From UBA8438 sp963934795 (GTDB lineage: Bacteria; Acidobacteriota; Vicinamibacteria; Vicinamibacterales; UBA8438), in contig CAWWAF010000002.1 in the NCBI GenBank assembly GCA_963934795.1, forward strand, positions 1-64,000: a stretch of 64,000 nt of DNA, given 5' to 3'. Below, one piece after another: positions 1 to 8,221 of the stretch. A program made the position numbers and the translations under genes. The notes beneath the pieces are model-generated. The model was given only the letters and a program-made list of their open reading frames with translations, was not told the DNA's origin and ran no database searches. Every line of letters starts with the position of its first letter. Within the stretch, counting starts at the first letter, position 1.

Positions 1-1020
1 AACCATCTCGGTTTCTCTCCGGGCAGTCGGGAGAAAACCATCGACGACCTGGTTGGCGCCATCGAGTTCTACAGCGAGTACTTTGGCCCATACCCGTACG
101 ACTCGCTGCTCGTCAGCGAAACACAGACCGAGAGCGGCCAAGCGTTTCCGGGGCTGGTATTGCTGTCCTATCAGGCGTTCGGCGAGTTGCACACCGGGGA
201 GTCGGAACTGTTCCGAGCTCACGAGGTGGCCCACCAGTGGTGGGGTGCCGGCATCGGGTGGGCCGGATACCGAGACCAGTGGATGACGGAAGGGTTTGCC
301 CAGTACTCCGCCGCCCTCTTCACGCTGCACGGCCTGGACGCGCCAGATCAATTCGCCGCCATGCTCAACGCCTGGCGGCTGGATGTCCTGGGCGAGGGGC
401 ACGTGGGACAGGGAGTGGGCGTGCACTACGGGTTTCGGCCTGACATCTTGCGCCGTAGCGACGCGCATGAATCAGGACCGCTGGTGGTCGGGTTCAGACT
501 CAACACGGCGGACACACCGTTCGACTACCGGATAGTCGTCTATGAGAAGGGCGCCTATATCCTGCACATGCTGCGTTCGATGCTGGTGGACCCCGAGACC
601 GGAGACGATGCGCGGTTCAGCGCGCTCATGCGTAACTACGCCACCGCCCATGTCGGCGGCGTCATGTCCACCCAGTCGTTCGAGACGGCCGTCACCGAGG
701 CGTTCGGCGAACCGATGGACTGGTTTTTCGACCAATGGGTCTACGGCGTGGAGGTGCCTACCTACCGCCCCGATCTCAAGGTAACTCCACTCATCGACAG
801 CCCGACCCCTTTCGTCTTGAGCGGTCGTATCAGACAAGAAGACGTCTCGGACGGATTCAAGATGCCGGTGCCGATTCGGTTCACCTTTGACGAACACCCG
901 CCGATGACCCAGCGAGTCTGGGTGGACGCCGCCGACGTGCTGGTGGCGCTGCCGCTGCCCGCCAAGCCGACTCGTGTGGAATTCAACGCGGACGGCGGCG
1001 TCCTGGCCAAGGTGCGATAG
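1..1020 (+). CDS. M1-family zinc aminopeptidase, C-terminal part (5' cut by window edge)
   Basis: The frame is open from base 1, so the start lies upstream of the window. The gluzincin motif HEVAH lies at codons 74-78 (bases 220-234) and the third zinc ligand Glu at codon 97 (EGFAQY), giving the HEXXH-X18-E spacing of M1 peptidases. QWWG directly after the motif is also typical. The part after the motif ends in a beta-rich segment consistent with the domain that follows the catalytic domain. The expected role is removal of N-terminal residues from peptides; location cannot be judged because the N-terminus is missing. A 10-bp GC hairpin follows the stop. Confidence 0.9.
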   Translation, partial: NHLGFSPGSREKTIDDLVGAIEFYSEYFGPYPYDSLLVSETQTESGQAFPGLVLLSYQAFGELHTGESELFRAHEVAHQWWGAGIGWAGYRDQWMTEGFAQYSAALFTLHGLDAPDQFAAMLNAWRLDVLGEGHVGQGVGVHYGFRPDILRRSDAHESGPLVVGFRLNTADTPFDYRIVVYEKGAYILHMLRSMLVDPETGDDARFSALMRNYATAHVGGVMSTQSFETAVTEAFGEPMDWFFDQWVYGVEVPTYRPDLKVTPLIDSPTPFVLSGRIRQEDVSDGFKMPVPIRFTFDEHPPMTQRVWVDAADVLVALPLPAKPTRVEFNADGGVLAKVR

Positions 1021-1029
1021 TCCGCTGCG

Positions 1030-1052
1030 CGTGCGGGTTGACAACCCGCACG
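1030..1052 (+). terminator. GC-rich hairpin after the M1 peptidase gene
   Basis: A perfect 10-bp inverted repeat (cgtgcgggtt / aacccgcacg) with a 3-base loop starts 10 bases after the stop codon. There is no T-run, so it is not a classic intrinsic terminator. It overlaps the -35 box of the next gene's promoter. Confidence 0.4.
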
Positions 1053-1066
1053 GTCCGGCCGACAAT
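1038..1066 (+). promoter_or_regulatory. Sigma-70-type promoter for the radical SAM gene
   Basis: A perfect -35 TTGACA (1038-1043), a 17-base spacer and -10 GACAAT (1061-1066) lie about 110 bases upstream of the chosen start at 1174. The -35 box sits in the right arm and loop of the upstream hairpin. Confidence 0.6.
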
Positions 1067-1173
1067 CCAACAGTTCATACAGTCTGAGCGTGGTCGCCCC
1101 CAGACGACCACCATGTTTAGCAGACGGTTCGGATCCCAGTTTTCGCAACAGGTCGGATCGGGTACCAGTATCC

Positions 1174-2649
1174 ATGCACGATTTGCAGGCGGTCCACGCC
1201 TTCGTGGAGAAGCACCGGCGTCGGCGCCAGAGTAACAAGGTGCTGCACGGCCACCCATCACCGGTGCACTGGCTCGAAAAGGACGTCCCGATGCATGACG
1301 TCCTGCGGGCCCGCGAGCAGGCCAACCGTGACATCCGCAAACAGGTCAATTTGTACGTCGGCACGCCGTATTGCCTGCCGACAGACCCTGATCGCTGCGG
1401 TTTTTGTCTATTCCCCAGCGAGATCTACACCGGTCATCGTCAACTGGACGAATACCTGGGTTACCTGGAGCGTGAAGGCGACATGTTCCGGGACCATTTC
1501 GCCGGCACCGAGCTGGCCAGCATCTACTTCGGTGGCGGGACGTCGAACCTGTACAAGGCCGACCAGTATCCGCGGCTGATGGATGTGGTCCGGGGGGTGT
1601 TCGAGATCCCGCCGCATATCGAGGTCACGCTCGAAGGTATTCCCCAGACGTTCACCCACGACAAGCTGCTGGGTATGAAGCAGAGCGGCATGAACCGCAT
1701 CAGCATGGGGGTCCAGCAGCTCGACGACGAGCTCATCAAGGCCAGCGGGCGTAAACAGACATCCGAACAGGTCTACCGCACGCTCGAATCGTGCGACGCC
1801 TTGGGCCTACCGGCTAGTGTGGACCTCATCTTCGGCTGGCCCAACCAGACGCTTGAGGCAATGGTGCGCGACCTCGAGGCGATGGCCGCGACGGGAATCA
1901 CCCACATCACGCACTACGAGTTGAATGTCGCTGGTCGAACGGACTTTTCTCGAAATCGGAGAGGCGAACTCCCCACGACGGAAGACAACCTGGAGATGTA
2001 CCGGGTGGGCAAAGCGGTCCTCGAGTCGTGTGGCTACACGCAAGTGACACCATACGACTTCGAGCGAAGAGACGGCGAGCTCGCGAGTACGTATCTGTAT
2101 GAGGAACTGTTTCGTCAGCCCTTCCAACAGGACGAGTTAGGTCCGGTCGGGTTCGACGCCTGGGGTTGGGGTTATGCCGGAATCTCGTTCTTCTTCGGCA
2201 CACCGGACTCCCCCGGCTGGGCGTTCATGAATCAGGTTCGGATCGACGAATATTTCCGGGCTATTCGCGACGGGCAATTTCCCGCGATGCGCGGATTCCA
2301 CTACTCGCCGGCCGATCTCAGACTCCACTTGCTGTTCCAGGAACTGCAGGGCATGTCCGTCGATCGGCAGGCGTATCGCCACCGTTTCGGTCTCGACGTG
2401 GTCGATGAACACCTCATGATCTGGACGGCGTTCGAAGACCTCGACTGGGTCGAAGTGTCGCGTGATCGAGTCACACTGATCGGTGACGGCGTGTTCTATC
2501 TTCCACTGCTGCAGTCCGCCCTCGCGCACGACCGCAACGAGCAGATGCGCAGGAAGCAGTCGCCCACCAGCGTAGCGGTTCCAGCCGCCGTGCCATCGCC
2601 ACGCGCGGCGAGCCCGGTCGGTGCCACGCCGGTGCTATCGCGGGCCTGA
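1174..2649 (+). CDS. HemW/HemN-like radical SAM protein with an atypical CX7CX2C motif
   Basis: About 491 aa from ATG 1174; an upstream in-frame start at 1090 would add 28 unconserved residues. HemW-type landmarks are present: a YVGTPYC strand, GGGT at residues 120-123, GVQQLDDELIKASGR and DLIFGWPNQT. The cluster cysteines are C67, C75 and C78, so the spacing is CX7CX2C instead of CX3CX2C, and the usual His before the first Cys region is Gly. No HNxxYW heme-binding signature of HemW is seen. It probably binds a 4Fe-4S cluster and SAM; the substrate is unknown. Calling it coproporphyrinogen oxidase would be unsafe. The C-terminal ~40 residues are low-complexity Ala/Pro/Ser. Confidence 0.85.
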   Translation: MHDLQAVHAFVEKHRRRRQSNKVLHGHPSPVHWLEKDVPMHDVLRAREQANRDIRKQVNLYVGTPYCLPTDPDRCGFCLFPSEIYTGHRQLDEYLGYLEREGDMFRDHFAGTELASIYFGGGTSNLYKADQYPRLMDVVRGVFEIPPHIEVTLEGIPQTFTHDKLLGMKQSGMNRISMGVQQLDDELIKASGRKQTSEQVYRTLESCDALGLPASVDLIFGWPNQTLEAMVRDLEAMAATGITHITHYELNVAGRTDFSRNRRGELPTTEDNLEMYRVGKAVLESCGYTQVTPYDFERRDGELASTYLYEELFRQPFQQDELGPVGFDAWGWGYAGISFFFGTPDSPGWAFMNQVRIDEYFRAIRDGQFPAMRGFHYSPADLRLHLLFQELQGMSVDRQAYRHRFGLDVVDEHLMIWTAFEDLDWVEVSRDRVTLIGDGVFYLPLLQSALAHDRNEQMRRKQSPTSVAVPAAVPSPRAASPVGATPVLSRA

Positions 2650-2672
2650 GCCTCCCGGAGGCCAACAGAAGG

Positions 2673-3533
2673 CTAGAGACTCGCCACGGCGTCCACGGCC
2701 TCGGCGATGGCCAGAATGCGTTGCGCCGACGCAATCACGGGACGTTCGATCAGCTTCCCGTCGACCAGAAGTACCCCGCCCTTATTCGCTTCGTAGGCCT
2801 CGACGATACGCTTGGCCCACGCCACACCGTCCGGGTCTGGAGAAAAGGCACCTTGGATGATCGGCACCTGCGTCGGATGAATCGCGGCCTTCCCGGTGAA
2901 TCCGAGACGACGCACGGCGCGCGCTTCGTCGCTCAACGCGTCCGCCGCGGATACGTCCATAAAGGGTGTGTCCATGGCGTCCACCCCGACTAGGGCCGCC
3001 GCCGCGACCACGCGAGACCGGGCATAGAGCAATGCGTCCCATTCGATCGTGCAGCCGAGTTCCGCTGACAGATCGACCGCCCCAAAGAACAGGACGGCAA
3101 CGTTCGGTGACGCCGTCGCGATTGCTTCGGCCGCGGCCAGCCCAGACGCAGTCTCGATCTGGACAATCAGCGGCAAGCCGGCAAGAGCAGGTGCGAGCCG
3201 GCGATCCAACGCCTTCAACGCGTCGGGTCCGCTCACCTTCGGCACCATCAATGAATCTGGGCGGACGCCCGCGCCAAGCAGCGCGGTCAGGTCTCGTTCT
3301 CCGAGATCAGACTCCGGCTCATTGATCCGCAGCATCACCTCGGCGCGATGGGCGGGCCGCTCTGCGAGCAGTGCCAGCGCCTTGTCGCGAGCCTCGTCTT
3401 TTTGGTCAAAACTGACCCCATCCTCGAGATCGAGACACACCGCGTCCGCACCGGTGGCGAGCGCTTTTGCGAATCGATCGGGGCGAACCGCTGGCACAAA
3501 CAGCACCGAGCGGCGGACTCGTCGTGTAGACAT
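2673..3533 (-). CDS. HpcH/HpaI-CitE family lyase, probable (S)-citramalyl-CoA or malyl-CoA lyase
   Basis: 286 aa from ATG 3533, preceded by an AAGGAG ribosome site. CitE-like TIM barrel landmarks: RSVLFVP near the N-terminus, DLEDGV at 35-40, R69, and the Mg-binding E127 (QIETASG) and D154 (GAVDLSAELG). The family cleaves acyl-CoA C-C bonds such as citramalyl-CoA to acetyl-CoA plus pyruvate, or malyl-CoA to acetyl-CoA plus glyoxylate. It is the last gene of the minus-strand run that also encodes a CoA transferase, MaoC hydratase, PrpD-like and acyl-CoA dehydrogenase. That set suggests the citramalyl-CoA step; substrate choice is inference. Confidence 0.88.
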   Translation of the reverse strand: MSTRRVRRSVLFVPAVRPDRFAKALATGADAVCLDLEDGVSFDQKDEARDKALALLAERPAHRAEVMLRINEPESDLGERDLTALLGAGVRPDSLMVPKVSGPDALKALDRRLAPALAGLPLIVQIETASGLAAAEAIATASPNVAVLFFGAVDLSAELGCTIEWDALLYARSRVVAAAALVGVDAMDTPFMDVSAADALSDEARAVRRLGFTGKAAIHPTQVPIIQGAFSPDPDGVAWAKRIVEAYEANKGGVLLVDGKLIERPVIASAQRILAIAEAVDAVASL

Positions 3534-3556
3534 CTGTAGCAGTCGCTCCTTGTCGG

Positions 3557-4924
3557 TCACGCCGGCACGGCGGTGAATACATCTGAGAACGCGGCCACCC
3601 GTGGCTGGCGCTCCAGGTCTCGGAGCCAATCGAGCGCATCGAGCGTCGCCGACGGCGACACGGCTCGCTCGGCACAGGCTTGGAACTTGTCCCCCAACTG
3701 CGCCGCGGTGGGTGGACGATTCGGATAGCCGCGGGCGCCGCGCACGCGCCGCTCGAGCACCCGGCCGTTTCGGAGTCGTACGATGACCACCGCCTCGGTC
3801 AGAGTGGGTTGCCCCACGCCCACGCCCGGATCGACGCGCATGGTGATACGCGGCAACAGTGCCTGGATGACCGGATCGGCCAGACCCGTCTCGAACGTCT
3901 GGATGTTGACCCGCCCATGCGCCACGGCCGCCGCGGCACAAAAGTGCAGGCTGAACTTGCCTTCGAGACCGCTGGTCGGCCGGTCGTGAATCAGCACGGT
4001 GGGTGTCACGCTGTCCACCAGTACGTCGATACCGTCGACCTCGTCCGGCGCGAACTGATGCTCGGTGCGGAGATCGATCAAGGTGTCGATAGTCGGGTGG
4101 GTCCCGGCGCATGATGGATACAGCTTGACGGTAATCCCGCCGTCGACAATTTCCCAGACGCGACCCAGCACAGCAGCGCCATCGCCAAGCGTCGGCTCCC
4201 GTGACTGCATCGCCCTCAATAGTCCCTGGGGGCCCTCGAGCGCGTGTGCAGACGCCGTGAACCCACCGTCAGCCAGCTGTGCCGCCAGCACGCCATTGCG
4301 GCCAGCCAGCCCCGCTTGCAGCGGCTTGACCATCGTCCCGAAGCTCTCCTTCAAGCCCGACGCTGCCGATGCCGCAATCGCCATGCTCCGGGTCGCGGTC
4401 TGGGCGTCCTGGCCGAGAAGGCGGGCCGCCGTAGCGGCGGCGCCGATACTGCCTAGCGTGCTTGTCGCGTGCCACCCTTGCTCGTAGTGGGTCGGGTTCA
4501 TCGTCCGTCCGAGCACCGCCTCGATCTCGAATCCGACGCAGTAGGCGTCGAGCAACGCGGCGCCGCTGGCGTCCGCGAGTTCGGCCACCGCCAGGCCGGC
4601 CGCAACGAGCGGCGTGCTCGGGTGCGCCATCGACACGAAACACATGTCGTCGAAGTCCAAGGCGTGCGCGGCCGTACCATTCGCGAGGGCCGCCCACCCG
4701 GCGCTGGTCCGCTCGCCGGTCCCCAGTACGGCGCAGCGGGGGGCACCCCCCTCCGCTCGCGCCACGTCGCGCACGTGCGTCGCTGCCGGTTCAATCGACC
4801 CAGCCAGCGTGACCCCGACGGTGTCGAGCACGGCCTGGCCGGCCGCCGCCCGGGCCGCGGCCGGCACCACGGCGGTTGCCACGAAATCGCCAAAGCGTGT
4901 CAGGGCGGGGGTGGATTCCGTCAC
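3557..4924 (-). CDS. MmgE/PrpD family protein
   Basis: 455 aa, close to the usual PrpD family length. GTG start at 4924 with AGGAG upstream. Family features include LDTVGVTLAGS near the N-terminus, the helical core phrase ALDFDD with its acidic pair, and the late SLHFCAAAA segment. Members include 2-methylcitrate dehydratase and aconitate decarboxylase (which makes itaconate); many are uncharacterised. It lies 23 bases upstream of the CitE-like lyase gene. PrpD-like genes also occur in itaconate clusters of Pseudomonas, where their role is not settled. It may act on a C5/C6 tricarboxylate or an isomer feeding the CoA pathway. Confidence 0.88.
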   Translation of the reverse strand: MTESTPALTRFGDFVATAVVPAAARAAAGQAVLDTVGVTLAGSIEPAATHVRDVARAEGGAPRCAVLGTGERTSAGWAALANGTAAHALDFDDMCFVSMAHPSTPLVAAGLAVAELADASGAALLDAYCVGFEIEAVLGRTMNPTHYEQGWHATSTLGSIGAAATAARLLGQDAQTATRSMAIAASAASGLKESFGTMVKPLQAGLAGRNGVLAAQLADGGFTASAHALEGPQGLLRAMQSREPTLGDGAAVLGRVWEIVDGGITVKLYPSCAGTHPTIDTLIDLRTEHQFAPDEVDGIDVLVDSVTPTVLIHDRPTSGLEGKFSLHFCAAAAVAHGRVNIQTFETGLADPVIQALLPRITMRVDPGVGVGQPTLTEAVVIVRLRNGRVLERRVRGARGYPNRPPTAAQLGDKFQACAERAVSPSATLDALDWLRDLERQPRVAAFSDVFTAVPA

Positions 4925-5008
4925 ATCGTTACTCCTATTGACCTCTGTCTCGAGGGCCGATCAGTGCCATGCGAGGAGTGGATCCGCAGACCAGGATCCC
5001 CTAACCGC

Positions 5009-6442
5009 TCAGTGTCCGTACGTCGTGGCGACTGCCGCCAGGCGCTCCTGAATCTCGCCCTCTGCCATCCACCGCCCATTGGCCATGACTCCGGCTCGGC
5101 TCGCGACGTTGGCAATGTCGTCGATCGGGTTTGCCGTCAGCAGCAGCAGGTCGGCGCGATGCCCCACGGCGACGGATCCGAAGTCGTCGGTCGCATCGAA
5201 GTACTCGGCCACCCGACGCGTGGCCGTCTCAAGGACCTCGTAGGGGGTCATCCCAAGAGCTACCCACAGCGCCATCTCACGGTGCATCGAGAATCCGGGC
5301 ACACTAAATATTTGAGGTGAATCAGTCCCCAGCAACAGCGGCGCACCACCCGCGTGCAACGCGGCAAAGATCAACCGCCGCAGGTCGCTGATCCGCCGGT
5401 TCGTCGCCAAGTCACTCGTGGCGAGCCGGTCCCCCACCGCACGGTCCCACTCCGCCACCACTTCTGGCGGCATGTATTTGACCTCGGGCCGTTCTTCGCG
5501 AAGCGCGGCGGCCGTCTGCTGACCGTAGAACGCGGTCTCCCACAGCACCATCGTGGGCACGACCCACGTGCCGGCCGCACGCGTAGCTTGGGCCAACTCG
5601 GGGATCTGGGTCTCGTCGACAACATCCAGGAGCCCGGCAAGGCCGTCGACGCCGGACGCCCCTGCGGGGAGTGCCTCGTCCGGCACCAGCGCCTCGACGT
5701 AGTTATCCAGGTGCTCGATGGACGTCTGGCCGGCATCGAGCGCGCGCCGCAACCCGACCTCGTCCGGCACATGTCCACCGAACGGCATACCCAGCTCGTT
5801 GGCTGACGCGGCCACCGCGTCGAACACCTCCGCGGTCAGCCCCTCGTGAATTTTGACCAGGTCATAGCCGTTTTGCTGATACTCCCGTACCAGCTGCGCC
5901 CCCTGCTCCGGGGTGGTGACGCGCGCCCCACTCATGGCCGTGCTCCCGACAAACAGTCGCGGGCCAATCGTCTCGCCCCGGCCAATCTGGTCGCGCATGG
6001 TGAACTGCGACCGGTCCCCCTGCATCCCACGCACGGTCGTCACGCCGTTCGCCACATAGAGAAACAGGAGATTTTTTACATCAAGTGGGAGGAGTGGCCG
6101 ACCCGGCAGGTGGCCGTGCATATCGGCCAGCCCGGGCATGAGGAACTGCCCCTCCGCCTCCACAACCTCCACACCGTCAGCCACCTCGACCGTGTCGCTC
6201 GGACTGATGGAGGCGATACGCCGGTTGGCCACGACCACCGTCTGGTTTTCGAGCGCTACCGCGCCATTCGGACCGCGCATCGGCAACACGTTGACCCCGA
6301 CGAATGCGAAGTCGCCGTCGACCTCCGGCAGCGGATCGCCGCACGCGGCGGCCACCAGGCACACGCCCACCACCACCGCGGCCAGGCCGCCGCGCAACGG
6401 TCGCATCTGTGTCAGCCGCGCCACGTTATCCGTATCAACCAT
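5009..6442 (-). CDS. Secreted lipoprotein metal-dependent amidohydrolase (imidazolonepropionase-like)
   Basis: 477 aa from ATG 6442. A second ATG at 6406 would place a tidy lipoprotein signal (MRPLRGG..., lipobox VAAAC) at the N-terminus and may be the true start. The amidohydrolase metal site is visible: MHGH after the N-terminal beta domain, Lys in VKIHEG, His in GGHVPDE, His in SIEHLDN, and the late Asp in GTDSP. The enzyme should hydrolyse an amide or related bond outside the cytoplasm, tethered to a membrane. It sits inside the C5-dicarboxylate gene run, 30 bases after the MaoC gene. No known itaconate cluster requires such an enzyme, so its place here is unexplained. Confidence 0.87.
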   Translation of the reverse strand: MVDTDNVARLTQMRPLRGGLAAVVVGVCLVAAACGDPLPEVDGDFAFVGVNVLPMRGPNGAVALENQTVVVANRRIASISPSDTVEVADGVEVVEAEGQFLMPGLADMHGHLPGRPLLPLDVKNLLFLYVANGVTTVRGMQGDRSQFTMRDQIGRGETIGPRLFVGSTAMSGARVTTPEQGAQLVREYQQNGYDLVKIHEGLTAEVFDAVAASANELGMPFGGHVPDEVGLRRALDAGQTSIEHLDNYVEALVPDEALPAGASGVDGLAGLLDVVDETQIPELAQATRAAGTWVVPTMVLWETAFYGQQTAAALREERPEVKYMPPEVVAEWDRAVGDRLATSDLATNRRISDLRRLIFAALHAGGAPLLLGTDSPQIFSVPGFSMHREMALWVALGMTPYEVLETATRRVAEYFDATDDFGSVAVGHRADLLLLTANPIDDIANVASRAGVMANGRWMAEGEIQERLAAVATTYGH

Positions 6443-6472
6443 GCCGCTCGAGGAGCCGCCACGGGCGCGACC

Positions 6473-6979
6473 TCAGACACCCTCCGGCAACGGCGGCCGA
6501 TACCTCGGTGGGACCTGACCCCGCTTGTACACCATGAAGGTGCGCTTGAACGTAATCACGATCTTACCGTCCTGGTTGAACCCGGTCGACTTCACGCTCA
6601 CGATGCCCACGGTCGGCCGCGACTTCGACTCGCGTTTCTCCAGCACCTCACTCCGCGAGTAGATCGTGTCGCCGTCGAACACCGGGTTCGGCAGCCGCAC
6701 CTCATCCCACCCCAGGTTGGCCATGACGTTCTGCGACAAGTCGGTCACCGACTGTCCGGTGACGACGGCCAGCGTGAACGTGGAATCGACCAAGGGTCTC
6801 CCGAACGGTGTTTTGGCCGCGTACGCGTGGTCAAAATGAATCGGGTTCGTGTTCATCGAGAGCAATGTCGCCCAGGTATTGTCCGCCGCCAGTATTGTCC
6901 GGCCCAGCGGGTGCTCATAGATGTCGCCAACCTCGAAGTCCTCGTAGACCCGTCCCGTCCACCCTTCTTTCACTGCCAT
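6473..6979 (-). CDS. MaoC-like hot-dog hydratase, candidate itaconyl-CoA/mesaconyl-CoA hydratase
   Basis: 168 aa from ATG 6979 with GAGGAG six bases upstream; a GTG one codon earlier is less likely. Single hot-dog domain. The hydratase-2 motif region reads MNTNPIHFD, residues 42-50, so the usual catalytic Asp of the D-x-N-P-x-H motif is Asn43, while His48 is kept. It lies 63 bases after the CoA transferase gene. In itaconate degradation this step hydrates itaconyl-CoA to (S)-citramalyl-CoA, which the CitE-like protein would then cleave. Mesaconyl-CoA hydratase is an equally possible reading. Confidence 0.85.
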   Translation of the reverse strand: MAVKEGWTGRVYEDFEVGDIYEHPLGRTILAADNTWATLLSMNTNPIHFDHAYAAKTPFGRPLVDSTFTLAVVTGQSVTDLSQNVMANLGWDEVRLPNPVFDGDTIYSRSEVLEKRESKSRPTVGIVSVKSTGFNQDGKIVITFKRTFMVYKRGQVPPRYRPPLPEGV

Positions 6980-7042
6980 CACTCACTCCTCACAACTCGT
7001 AGGTTTCTCTCGCAGGTTTCGGCGTCGTAGACGTCAGACGGG

Positions 7043-8221
7043 TCACACCGTCCCGTCGTCGTGCCATGCCGCGACGGTCGCGGTGTCGAAGCCCAATTCG
7101 TCCAATATGGCGTCGGTGTGGTCCCCGAGTGCCGGCACGGGGTTCATCGCCGGCACTACGCCGTCGATCGAGGCCGGCGGCAGCGTCGCGCGGATCACGC
7201 CAGCCGGGGTTTCGATATCCCGCCACCGCTCCCGGGCGGCCAACTGCGGATGGTCCGCAAGCTGCTGCACAGTCCGCAGGCGGGCGTTCGCGATGCGTGC
7301 CGACTCCAGACGATCAAGGATCTCCGTGGTCGTCATCCGACTGAACACCGCCTCGATCTCTACGTCGAGGGCGTCACGGTGCGCGAGCCGTTTCGCGTTC
7401 GAGACAAACCGCGGGTCGGTGGCCAACTCTGGCTGAGCGAGGACGCCGGTGCAGAACGCCTGCCACTCGCGTTCGTTTTGGATACCCAGGTACACCACCT
7501 CGCCATCACCACCGGCGAATGGGCCATAGGGCGCGATCACAGCATGGCGCGCCCCCGAACGCTGCGGCGGGGTCCCCCCATACACACCGTAGTAGAGCGG
7601 ATACCCCATCCACTCGCTCAGCGCCTCGAGCATGGAGATCTCCACGACCGTCCCCTCTCCGGTCCGATGGCGCAGCAGCAGGGCGGTCAGGATGCCAGAG
7701 TAGGCATACATGCCGGCCGCAATGTCGGCGACCGATATCCCCACTTTGACCTGTTCATCCGGTGTCCCTGTAATAGACAGGAGCCCGGCCTCGGCCTGCA
7801 CCAGCAAATCGTAGGCCTTGCGGTCCCGATAGGGACCGGTCGAGCCATACCCAGATATTTCACACACGACCAGACGGGGGTGAGCCTCGCGCAGACTCGC
7901 GGCGCCGAGACCAAGTCGCCCGGTGGCGCCGGGCGCCAAATTCTGGACAAAGATGTCGGCGCGGTCGAGTAGCCGTCGGAGTATCTCGGCCGCGCCTGGA
8001 CGCTTGACGTCGAGGGTCAAGGACTCTTTGGAGCGGTTCAACCAGACGAAGTGGGACGACTCTCCCTTCACGGTCGCATCGTAGCCGCGAGCGAAGTCGC
8101 CGACACCGGGCCGTTCGATCTTGATGACGCGGGCCCCCAGGTCGGCAAGCTGCCTGGTGGCAAAGGGGGCCGCCACCGCCTGCTCGAGAGAGAGGACGGT
8201 GAGCCCGTCGAGTGGTCGCAT
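7043..8221 (-). CDS. Family III (CaiB/BaiF) CoA transferase, candidate succinyl-CoA:itaconate CoA transferase
   Basis: 392 aa, standard family length. Starts MRPLDGLTVLSLEQAVAAP; the catalytic Asp that forms the aspartyl-CoA mixed anhydride is D138 in KAYDLLVQAEAG, matching the family pattern. GTPDEQVKVGISVADIAAG is also typical. Its ATG shares one base with the stop of the upstream acyl-CoA dehydrogenase (TGATG), implying coupled translation. The likely role is activating a C5 dicarboxylate (itaconate, mesaconate or a relative) using succinyl-CoA. The acid specificity cannot be read from sequence. Confidence 0.9.
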   Translation of the reverse strand: MRPLDGLTVLSLEQAVAAPFATRQLADLGARVIKIERPGVGDFARGYDATVKGESSHFVWLNRSKESLTLDVKRPGAAEILRRLLDRADIFVQNLAPGATGRLGLGAASLREAHPRLVVCEISGYGSTGPYRDRKAYDLLVQAEAGLLSITGTPDEQVKVGISVADIAAGMYAYSGILTALLLRHRTGEGTVVEISMLEALSEWMGYPLYYGVYGGTPPQRSGARHAVIAPYGPFAGGDGEVVYLGIQNEREWQAFCTGVLAQPELATDPRFVSNAKRLAHRDALDVEIEAVFSRMTTTEILDRLESARIANARLRTVQQLADHPQLAARERWRDIETPAGVIRATLPPASIDGVVPAMNPVPALGDHTDAILDELGFDTATVAAWHDDGTV

